Below, piece by piece: positions 22,238 to 31,800 of a stretch of 64,000 nt of DNA; the first letter of the stretch is position 1; every line of letters starts with the position of its first letter. The DNA is from Anaeramoeba flamelloides (taxonomy: Eukaryota; Metamonada; Anaeramoebidae). Position numbers and translations under genes: made by a program. Under the pieces are notes generated by a model. That model was not told the DNA's origin and did not search any database. It was given only the letters and a program-made list of their open reading frames with translations. The stretch covers positions 18,972,001 through 19,036,000 of the forward strand of contig JANTQA010000047.1 of NCBI GenBank assembly GCA_027625915.1, written 5' to 3'.

Positions 22238-24331
22238 TTACTTATCAATTGGAAATTCTCGTCCCCAATTTATTTCACTTATCAATTGGAAATCTGACAA
22301 ATCATGAGCTTGGATTATATTATTACTTAGAGAATATAAATAGTCCTCAACCCAAAACGAACGCTTAATTTGATTGAATATATTGTTTTTCAGGGTGTGA
22401 GAAATTTTTTTCACAACCTTAAATCCTTCATCCTGAGTGATCCGAATTACGTAGAGTCCAACAAAACGATCTTTATAGTTATAGTCCTTGTTTGTCAAAT
22501 ATAAGGGTAAGACTATTAAATTTCTCTTTGCATCAAAAAGAAAGGCCTTGTGTGTTTGGTCAATTAAGCAATAACTGCCTGCTTGCCCATAGACTGAGGA
22601 AAATTGTTCCTTGGGGTTTTCAAGATCTGAAATATCAAATAAGGAAACTTTGACGCCAAGTTTAATGACGGCATCATTTTGGACCACTTTGGTGTCGTAT
22701 CCGATCCCAAGCAAATGGTTGTCATCGATGGGGTGAAGGTAATTGGAAAAGCCAGGGATTTTTAAATATCCCTTCAGTGTTGGGTTCGTGCTGTTTGACA
22801 AATCAATGACAAACAGAGGATCTGTTTGTTTAAATGTGACGATATGTGCGATCGTTCCGAGGAAACGAACAGAATAAATTCTTTCTCCTGGAGCCAAGTT
22901 TTCAATTTTCCCGATACACCTCGCAGTCTCAATATCAAAAACATAAAGCCCAGAGGATTGGCTTTCTGGTTGGTTCCAAATGTTTCTTCCCTCATCTAGG
23001 TGTACGCTTGTTGTTGCCACTCTGAAGGTTTTCTGGACGTAATCTTCGTCCATTGCAAATTGGTTAATAATTGATCCGGGCACATAAAAAATTGAATTCA
23101 ATTTGATCTCCTTCCCCAAATTGATCTGAAGGATCTTCGTCAAATGCGAATATCGGTTAAACCAATTTCCAGAAAAATAGGAGACATATAAATTCTTCTG
23201 TGAGCAGTACACCTTATCTCCACTACCAAACAAGGTTAACGATTTGATGTTTCTGTTTGGATCGTCAAAGGAATGATCGTCTAAAGAAAGGCTGACAATG
23301 TTAACAAATGTTGAAGGCGTGTCGTCTTTTAAAAAAACGATCGAGGAGGGATTAGTCACTAAGGGGTAAAAAAAGCGTTTTTTTGGGTCATCCGACCAAA
23401 TGATCGATTGATCGTAATAATAGGAATCCTTTAGCGATTGCATTTTCTTTTTGAACGAGGCAATTTCCGTTTTGGTCGTCAAGATTCGATACCTGGGTCC
23501 AAAATTATCACCAGGCTTAAAGTGAATCAATTTCTCATCCCTATATACTCTTTTATATCTTTGGCTTTCTTCCTCTTGGAAGAAATTCCAGGGTAGCCAG
23601 CTATTGGTAATAAAATAGACTTGGTTGTCAACCATTCTTGAATTTTGGTAGTTCCCCTGTACTAAATATATCGAAAGCTCAGTTGGGATCTGGGTGTCTG
23701 AAATGTCAATTACTTGAACAGCGGTGAATGGCTCGCCAAAATGGTAGGTCACACTAAAAATCGCCAATTTTTTTGTCTTTTCTGAAAGGAACATTTCAAA
23801 GACATGGCCTGGAACCAATTCGATCGAAGACATTTTCTTAATCGGTGTAGGGTAGGCCTTCAAAATTTCCAATTTGTTTGTTATTTGGTTCACCGCAAAG
23901 AGATTGCCATGCGAGTCTAACTGCAAGATGTCGGCCTCCGAGACTTCTTCAACTTGCGTGTTTGTTGTAGAATGATCGTACGTTGGTTGTGCTGCATTAG
24001 AGCCATAGGAGGCTGCTCCACCAACGCTTTCCGCAGAAGCTGTTTTCATCATGATGCCATCCTCGAGGATCATATCCCTTCCATAACCAGCATAATTGTT
24101 GACTTTTGTTAAGTTGGCAAGATAGAAACGTAAACTTTCCCAATCATTGAACTGTACCAAGTCTTGGTTCATTTTAGGATTAAGGGACCCAATTAAGTGG
24201 CCCTGTGGTTCTTTTCTTGTGATCACTCTTCCCTGTGATGTGGACACAAAATAGAGAGCAACTATTGTAAAAAGCACAAAGAAGAAAATTATTTTTGGTT
24301 TTTTGATCATTTGTCGAATGGTCTGAATCAT
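22238..24331 (-). CDS. Membrane-anchored beta-propeller protein (PF09826-like)
   Basis: 697 residues, ATG at 24329-24331, no introns. A basic start (MIQTIRQMIKKPK) precedes a single membrane segment at residues ~14-30, so the bulk probably faces the lumen or outside (type II). Residues 123-136 (TNTQVEEVSEADIL) match the signature with which members of the beta-propeller family PF09826 open (TNVQ-EGVDEADI in prokaryotic members). Repeated propeller blades follow, e.g. GNLFAVNQITNKLEIL and GLYVFDIETARCIGKI. The family is mostly bacterial and archaeal and its function is unknown; extracellular binding is the usual guess. The gene is clearly richer in G+C than the flanks and uses fewer Asn/Lys runs than its neighbours. 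Lateral acquisition is possible but unproven. Confidence 0.8.
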   Translation of the reverse strand: MIQTIRQMIKKPKIIFFFVLFTIVALYFVSTSQGRVITRKEPQGHLIGSLNPKMNQDLVQFNDWESLRFYLANLTKVNNYAGYGRDMILEDGIMMKTASAESVGGAASYGSNAAQPTYDHSTTNTQVEEVSEADILQLDSHGNLFAVNQITNKLEILKAYPTPIKKMSSIELVPGHVFEMFLSEKTKKLAIFSVTYHFGEPFTAVQVIDISDTQIPTELSIYLVQGNYQNSRMVDNQVYFITNSWLPWNFFQEEESQRYKRVYRDEKLIHFKPGDNFGPRYRILTTKTEIASFKKKMQSLKDSYYYDQSIIWSDDPKKRFFYPLVTNPSSIVFLKDDTPSTFVNIVSLSLDDHSFDDPNRNIKSLTLFGSGDKVYCSQKNLYVSYFSGNWFNRYSHLTKILQINLGKEIKLNSIFYVPGSIINQFAMDEDYVQKTFRVATTSVHLDEGRNIWNQPESQSSGLYVFDIETARCIGKIENLAPGERIYSVRFLGTIAHIVTFKQTDPLFVIDLSNSTNPTLKGYLKIPGFSNYLHPIDDNHLLGIGYDTKVVQNDAVIKLGVKVSLFDISDLENPKEQFSSVYGQAGSYCLIDQTHKAFLFDAKRNLIVLPLYLTNKDYNYKDRFVGLYVIRITQDEGFKVVKKISHTLKNNIFNQIKRSFWVEDYLYSLSNNIIQAHDLSDFQLISEINWGREFPIDK

Positions 24332-25669
24332 TACTTGTTAGGGTTGTTAAAATTTGAATAAGAGTTGATTATTTATTTTAAGGTTTTTTTTTTTGTTCAA
24401 ATGAACTGAAATGGGAGGAAAGTAGAAAATATGAAATTTTTAAAGCGTTCTTTTTGTTGAAATATTAAAAAGTTGAATCAAACATCGAATGTTGAAAAAA
24501 TGATCTTTTCAGTTCACGAAAAAGAATTAATCAAATACTGTGAGTTTTATTGCTTTTATCGAAAGTTTTGATTTTTAATTGATCTGATATCATAAATTTA
24601 TTTTTATTTTTGTTTTTTTATCACCAATCAAAATTTATTATTGTTTTTATTTTTTGTTGTCACATTCATCTGATTTTCCAATTCTAAAAGGGAGTTGTTT
24701 TGGAATCGATAAAGCCATTGAGTGAAAAATTCTATTACATAAAAAAAAAAAATAATTTTGTTTTGGAAATTGTATCATAAATAATTTAAAAAAAATTTCT
24801 TTTTCATTAAGGAGGCTCAAGATCTCAGAGAATATACTTTACAGACTGAAAAAATAAGATTTAGTTAAATAATTGTTTTTTAATAAAATCATGAAAGCCA
24901 AAAAAAGTGATGTTTGTTTTTTCATTGGCTGAGCTTTGTGTCTTGGAAAAGTTATCAAATTCACATTTATTTTTTACAGTTAATAATAATCTCATTTAAA
25001 ATTTTAGACTTGGAAGAAATAGTACTCACATTTTTGAATTTCTTCTGTTAATTTCATCAGGATTGCTCTTGTAGTTTTTCATTTTTTAAATATTTTTATT
25101 TTTGAATAAAATAACTAGAACTAGATCTGGGTTGAAAATCTAAGAATCTTTACAAATGATCAAATATAATAATAATATTAATAAACTTTTGTGTTGTATA
25201 ACACATTATAGAGCCTAGACTATTTAGAGGGTTTTTAGGTTTTACAGTCATTTTAAAAAAGTGTATATTATTTTTTTTATTTAATCAGAGTGACCGAATT
25301 TTAATTTTTTTGAAAGTTTTCTCTTTTAATAAAGAGTGTGGACTTTTTTTTAAAAAAAAAAAGGGTGCTTTTCTACAGGTCCCAAGCTATAACATGGATT
25401 TAAAGGTTTAAACCTCACTTTATTTAAAAAGAAAACTTTTCAAAAAGTTTTAATTCTGAAAAAATTTTTCACTTTTTTAAAAAGATAAAACATGAAAAAA
25501 ATATTTCAATAGTTCTCAATTTATTATAACCACTGTATTCGGACTATTATTATTATTATTATTTTACCAATAAACAATAAACATGAGAAAAATATATTAA
25601 CATATTTTTTTTTTAATTTCAGAAATATAAAAGAAATTTTTTAAAGTGACTAGTATTTTTTAAAAAAAA
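24332..25669. other. Spacer upstream of the beta-propeller gene
   Basis: A/T-rich, with T runs just upstream of the start codon (24388-24394). No supported frames, RNA or repeat families. A pair of T- and A-runs at about 25340-25365 can fold locally. Confidence 0.4.
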
Positions 25670-26100
25670 AATGAAATCTTGTCAAGATCTTGAAAAAAAT
25701 TTTGTTATATTTATGTTTTGGTTGATGAAATGGATAGTTAACATCGCTTAAACAATTAATTAATCTGAGTATTTGTTTTGAATTCAAATTTTAAATAATA
25801 TCCCAAAATACAATAAAAAAGTAACTTATTTTTTTTATTGACAATTTAATTAATTCTTTAACATTTTTTAACAATATTTTAAATTTTATTTAAGAAAGTA
25901 TTGATGTTGAAAAAAAAATAAATTATATTGTTATTATTATTAATTATTAACATTTCAATTTAAATCTCAACAAATAACATTAATAGAGGAACAAATTATT
26001 AAATAAATAAATATTTATTTAAAATTAAACAAAAATTTATCAATGAAAATAAGATTTATAATTATTTATTTATTTAGAGAAAGTGGCAATTGAAGAAAAA
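25670..26100. repeat. R6 repeat, copy 2
   Basis: ATTTATGTTTTGGTTGATGAAATGGAT, AACATCGCTTAAACAATTAAT and TTATTGACAATTTAATTAATT parallel 8440-8700. The part after 25920 loosely parallels 10900-11060. Non-coding and diverged; ends not defined. Confidence 0.5.
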
Positions 26101-26395
26101 TTATCAAATTAAAAAAAGAACATAAAAAAGATAAATAATTACCAAGAAAATTTCGAAGATTTAATGTCTTTTAAAATGACTTTAATTATTAGCAAAAAAT
26201 CTTGTTTTTAACTTTTTTTCAGTGAAAGTTCATTAATATAAAAAATCTGTAATGCTCACTTCAGAAATTTTGACTTACTTTTTTTTAATTTCTGTTTTAT
26301 TTATTTTTAATTTTACTACTTTCCGGTTTTTATATATTTAAAATGACTTAAAAGTGAATTGCATATCAGATTTAATTATTAGTTGTCTTGTTTGT

Positions 26396-26399
<4 letters not shown>

Positions 26400-26456
<57 letters not shown>

Positions 26457-27897
26457 AGGTAATACAACTTTTCGTTTCAAAAATGCAAAAGATGTAAAAA
26501 ATCGCGTTTTTTCGAGTTTTATATATATATTTTTCGTTTCATTCGTTTGTTTCGTTTTTTGTTTTTTGAAAAATTCCTCTAATTCTTTTGAAATTACACT
26601 TTTCGTTTCTAGGATGTGAAAAAAAGGAAAGGAAAAAACATAAAAACATGTAAGAAAAATATTTAAAATACATAAGAATGTAATTACTTTAAAATCGTTA
26701 GAAAAAAATGTAAAGATTGTCTTTCTCTTTTTTATTTTTTTAAAGTTTGTTACTATGTTTTCCAATTCAATCTTCAAATAACTTCTTTGTGATTTTTCAA
26801 CAATTACCCCCTCTCAATAATATTTTTTATTGATCACAAAAAAAATATTAAAAATTAAAAAATTATTAACTTAAAATTTTTTTTTTCACTATTACTTGTT
26901 CGGAAAAGATGATCAGTAATTTTTTTTCCTGTTATGAATTCTAGTTCAATTTATGGACAAAGCAATTCTATAATTTTTTTTTTGTTACTATAAAATCAAT
27001 TTTACCCCTATTTTTAACATCATCCATCATCACATTTGTTATTTTTAACCGGTTATTTCATAAGGAATCCTTTCCTAGATTTTGTAAAAGAATGATTTCA
27101 TTTTTTATTATTTACTTTTTTATAAAATAACTTACAAACAATTCCTTTCGTTGCTTTATTGTCAAAAACCACTACTTTCTACATTTAAAAAAAAAATATT
27201 TTTGTTGAAATGATGGAAATAAGTTCACCTAATATGTTAAAAGTAGTATAAGTTCCATCATTATTAAATTACTTTTAATAATTATTATTTGTATCTTTTT
27301 AAATTTTACACATTCTATTATAATCATAATTTACTTTAACATAAAAAATAGAAATTGATAGACCAACAAAGATTAAATTACAAAACCCAATTTGTATGTG
27401 ATAAATTTGAGAAAAAATCATTTGTATTTAATTGATTTTTATTTTTGTACTTTTCTTTTTTATTTTTTTTTGTGATCGATCATAAATTTTAGTTTTTAAA
27501 AAATATAGAATTTCACCAAAAAAATTTTAAATTGAAATTTTTTGTTAATTTCTTTTTGGTAACAAGCCATAAATCTATAAACAAATAAATATTCTTTCTA
27601 TTATTTTAACGCTTTTATATTTTATTTATTGATTATTTTTTAGTTCAATTATGAAGAATTTTTGAGATGTATTAAGAGAAAAAACTCTTTATTCTATGCG
27701 GCAAAAACACATGGAATTTACCCGTTTTGATTTTTTATTTTTCCTTTTAACAAAAATTTACTAAATATATATATATATATATAGGTATATCATATCAGAG
27801 AAACGAATTTTACGCGTCGCTCAAGCGTGCGCCAACGCGTTTCATGACATCAACAAAATCGTCATACCTGTGATATATATATATATATATATATATA
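26400..27897. repeat. (TA)n tracts with inverted CACAGGTA borders
   Basis: A (TA)n tract of about 50 bp (26400-26451) is followed by TCACAGGTAATAC. About 1.4 kb further, GTCATACCTGTGA runs into another (TA)n tract (27874-27897), so CACAGGTA faces inward from both tracts. A third TA tract lies at about 27765-27783. This is what insertion of an element into a TA microsatellite would leave, but the shared terminal sequence is only about 9 bp, so the element call is tentative. The minus-strand frame crossing the first tract (26379-26777) is an artefact of the repeat. Confidence 0.4.
27784..27873. other. GC-rich island between two (TA)n tracts
   Basis: About 30 bases here (ACGCGTCGCTCAAGCG and on through GTGCGCCAACGCGT) are G+C-rich in a surrounding of roughly 20% G+C. 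ACGCGT occurs at both sides of a GCGT/GCGC core, so the segment is loosely palindromic. No gene or RNA family is recognised. Confidence 0.5.
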
Positions 27898-27959
27898 TCT
27901 GAATATTTTTTTTTTTTCAATTTATTATTTCAGGTAATTCACAATTTTTAAAATGGAGT

Positions 27960-28158
27960 TTATATGCGATTAACTAAATCAACTGGGGAAACTGGAGTAA
28001 ATTGTGTAAATTGAAGAAATTTGAAACAATTTGATGCTGAAAAAAAGTTAACTGAACCCACCTCCCAAGTGCAATCTGCAGGGTTGTGTACTTGGGCTAA
28101 GAGAATTTTACCTAGTAGGTATCTTGTAATGGGATTATAGAAAACAAGATTTGGTAAA
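27960..28158 (-). CDS. Terminal exon of an unrecognised gene
   Basis: On the minus strand a long T-rich tract ends in ATTGCTAG (AG at 28160-28159), and the following frame is open for 65 codons to TAA at 27962-27960 with balanced composition: LPNLVFYNPITRYLLG, LAQVHNPADCTWEVG, TQFTPVSPVDLVNRI. The exon would start in phase 2. The contrast with the surrounding DNA and the good acceptor argue for a real 3' exon. No family is recognised and no upstream exon could be chosen between here and the TRAPPC5 stop (28868). A hairpin (CCCAAGT/ACTTGGG) within it leaves a non-coding RNA as an alternative. Confidence 0.4.
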
Positions 28159-28867
28159 CTAGCAATAAAAAAAAAATTAAAAAAAAAAAACACAAAAAAA
28201 AAGCAGCTAAAAAGAAAATTTTGAATAACAATTCTTATTCTTTAAAACTCATTTTTTTATAGATGTGTAAATCTATCTCAAAAGTTCTAATTTAAAACCT
28301 AATAAACTAATGTATTTTATTTGATCTATAGTTGTCCAAATAATTAGACCACTTTATTTAGACAAAATATTTTGTAGATCCAAATAAATTCAACATAAAA
28401 GGTAACAACCTCCAACCCATTCAATACTTTGATAGAAAAAAAAACTTTTCAATCAGTTTTTACTTTTTTTTTTTTATTTTTTTTTCTCTCTTTTCTTTGT
28501 TGCGTTTCTTTCTCTTTTTCTTGTTTTTGTTTAGAAATTTAATGTTTTCAATTCATTTTTTAAAAAAAAGATATCTTATGAAGCTTAAATCTTGCCAACA
28601 TTATAGCTAGGATAAAAAACCCTAAATAAATTTAGTGTTTCAGATAAATAAGAGGTAATTATTTTGAATCACCCGCCTTCAAAAAACAAAAAAAAAAAAA
28701 AAAGAAATAAATTTTTTTATTTATGATTAATTTTTATTGTTGATTGAAAACCAATAAATTTTTTTAAAATATAATGAAAGGAAAAATAATAGAAAACAAT
28801 TTCAACATTAAAATAAAAATAGATTTTTTTGATAAATATAAATTTTTTGGTAATATAATACTTTTTT
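28159..28867. other. Short intergenic stretch downstream of TRAPPC5
   Basis: Pyrimidine tracts at 28464-28530 and scattered short open segments. If the exon at 27960-28158 is real, its upstream exon(s) should lie here or across TRAPPC5. I could not pick one. Confidence 0.35.
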
Positions 28868-31800
28868 TTAGTTTTGGTTCTCTCTGTTCAATATACCTTG
28901 TTGAAATTTTATAATAAAACAAAGTATACTATCATCTGTATAAGGTGCTGGGCTAATTTCTGCATTCTATAAATTAAGTTATTATTGACAAATAATAATT
29001 ATTGATATTAAAAAAAAAAAAAAAAAAAAAAAAATTTAAAGAAAATTCGTAAAATCAGTCTTGATTGAAAAATTAAAAAAAACAAAAATTTACAAATTCG
29101 GCTGAATTTAAAACCCCTTTGATCAATCCTGCAACAAATTCTGAGCAAACTAAATGCCCAAAAACAAGTTCTGTAAATTGATTATCGGTTGATGATTCTG
29201 GAACAATCATATCTATTCAAATAATATCAAGAAAAAAGAATAATATTTATATATATAATATAATATAAAAATATAAAATGTTTTTGTTTATGATTTAAAA
29301 AATAAAGAATTTTGGTTTAAAATTTGTCGATAAAATAGTAAAATATCCTTTGATCCAAACTCAGAACTTAAAGTAGATATATTTTTTGTTTACTTGTATT
29401 TATCTTTTAACACAGAAAAATACTTTGAATTCATTTTCATTTTTTTATTTTTCGAGCTTTACATTTAAATTCCTGAACTTAAGTTCAAAGGTAATATAAA
29501 ACGAATTCAATCTAAAGATGTTTATGTAATTAAAATTCGATGACTAAATAGAATTTTTATTCTTTTCAAATGAAAATAATGTTAGTTGAAAAATAATTTG
29601 AAAAAAAAATATTCATTGCACTTTTCATCCAAACACAATTTTAAAATAATTTTGATTCAATAAAATACCTTTTCAAGATATGATATTGGTTATATTAAGA
29701 TTTTACTAAAAATTAATATTAAAAATAAATTTATCTTATTCAATTCCTTTTTAAAAAATAAGGTAACAGTAATTTTTTAAATTCGTAAAATTCTTTCATA
29801 ATACAGAATTTTATTCCTCTGGATAATATTAAAAATACACATATTTTTTTGAAACTATCATTGAATTAAATATCTATTACTTTGCTAAAAAATATTTATT
29901 ATTATATTATATTATTGTTTAAGGGGTATGTTTTTAATTCCTTTTTTATTTTCCGTTAGGTTTTTTTTAATTTAAGAAATAAAAAGAAAATTTCTTAAAT
30001 TTTATTTTAATTTCTTAAATTAAAAAAAACCTAGGCACTTTACGACACTTCCCTTATTCCCAAATTTTTATTTAGAAATTTTTTCAATGACTCCCAAATA
30101 TTTTTATTATTCATAGTGATTGATAAAGATCTAGAGTTTATTTTTTTCTCATAATAATAAAAATATTAATATTTTTTAATACATTCAAAATATTAATTTT
30201 TTTTAATTCAGATATCCAGATTTTTCGATTATTTTCATAAAATGGGCAATTCCAAAGAAAATGATTAAAAACTTCATCTATTTCTAAGTTATAAATTTTT
30301 AAATGTATTGCAAAATTTTGATTTATTTTCGTTCTTAACATAAGAATATCTGTTTAGAAAATTTGTGAAATTTCTTAATTTTAAAATGACAATTTTCGCA
30401 AGAAGGTAGCCAATTGTAAATTGGTCATATTCTCGCAAAAATGTTCATAAAAAACACACCTCAATAATCTAATTGACATTGTATCCCATAATTACAAAAT
30501 TATCTCTTTTTAAAAGCTTTTTTTTTTTCATTGAAAAACATTTTTTTTTTTATTTAAATTTGACCAATTTGAAAAAGTAAAGAAAAGATCTCAATTTACG
30601 TTGTTGTTATTGTTGGAAATTTCAACGAAAGAGTTTTTGTAATCAAACTCAAGAGATACACCATCAATTTCATGAAAACTTTATAATTCAAAAAAATATT
30701 TGCAACAAATGTAATTCACAAAAGGAATAATTTGTATATGTACAAAATAATTCATTTTTTGTTTTAATGTTAAATATGTTTTTTATGATATTTAAACCAA
30801 TTTTTTTTGCAAATTTAGTGTTCTTACACAGACAATTTCATTTTTTTCTTTTTAAATTTATCTGAAATATTCCTTAACTTCCGAAATAAAATAATGAAAT
30901 TTCCATTTTTCAAATGATAAAATTAGTCTTTTTCGTTTGAATTTATTCTTGACTTTCATAAATTTTTTTTGTTTTATATACAACACAACAATTCTTGTTA
31001 AAATGCAGATTAAATGATTATTTTTAGGAGAATAAAACTGGTTTAAAATCGGTATCTTCTCTCAAAAATGGTCAATGGAAGTTGAGCTTCCCCATTTTAA
31101 ATTATTTTTTTTTCTTTTTTTCATGGCAAAGAAATATACAGAAAAATCAAGAAATTTTCTTTTAATTTCTAAAATTAAAAAAAATCTAGTAAAGTGCCAT
31201 TTAGTGCTGTAGAGTGCCATGGAGTATCTAGGTTTTTTTAATTTTTGTAATAAAAAGAAAATTTTTGAAATTTTCTTTTTATTTCTCAAATCAAAAAAAA
31301 GCTAACGGCGGTTTTCCAGAAGGTTTTAAGAGAATTGATTAAAATCTAATATTTTGCTCCATTCTTTTGAATTCTGGAAAACCTAACGGAGTTTTTTTTT
31401 ACTTTTTGAAATGAACCAAAAATTAAATAATTTTTCTGTTTATTTCTTAAAATAAAAAAAAACTAACGGCTGTAAGAAGAAATTAATTCCCCCCTTTAAA
31501 ATAAACAAATAAAAACAATTAAATAAATTACAAAAGCGAAAGAGGATTCATATTTTTTTCAAGAATAATGAATCAGTATTGAAATAACTAGTAAAATAAT
31601 AGTATACTGGTATTTAATAATTAATATTTAGAACTTCCAAAAGTAACTATTTTTTCAATTTTTTGCATTTCAAGATTTTTTCAATAATTATCAACATAAA
31701 AAGCCTAAAGAAAGATTAATTTTGTTTCCTTTTGATAAAGATACTTGTATCGTCAATATATTTGCATGATTTGACTTAATTATTTAATTTTTTAATTAAA

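Noticed and set aside
26379-26777. 132-codon minus-strand frame
   Set aside because: It is read through the (TA)n microsatellite as alternating Ile/Tyr; no motif supports it.
28000-28140. snRNA, 5S or SRP RNA in the G+C-richer patch
   Set aside because: I compared it by eye with U1, U2, U4, U5, U6, 5S and SRP landmarks and found no match; an exon explains it better.
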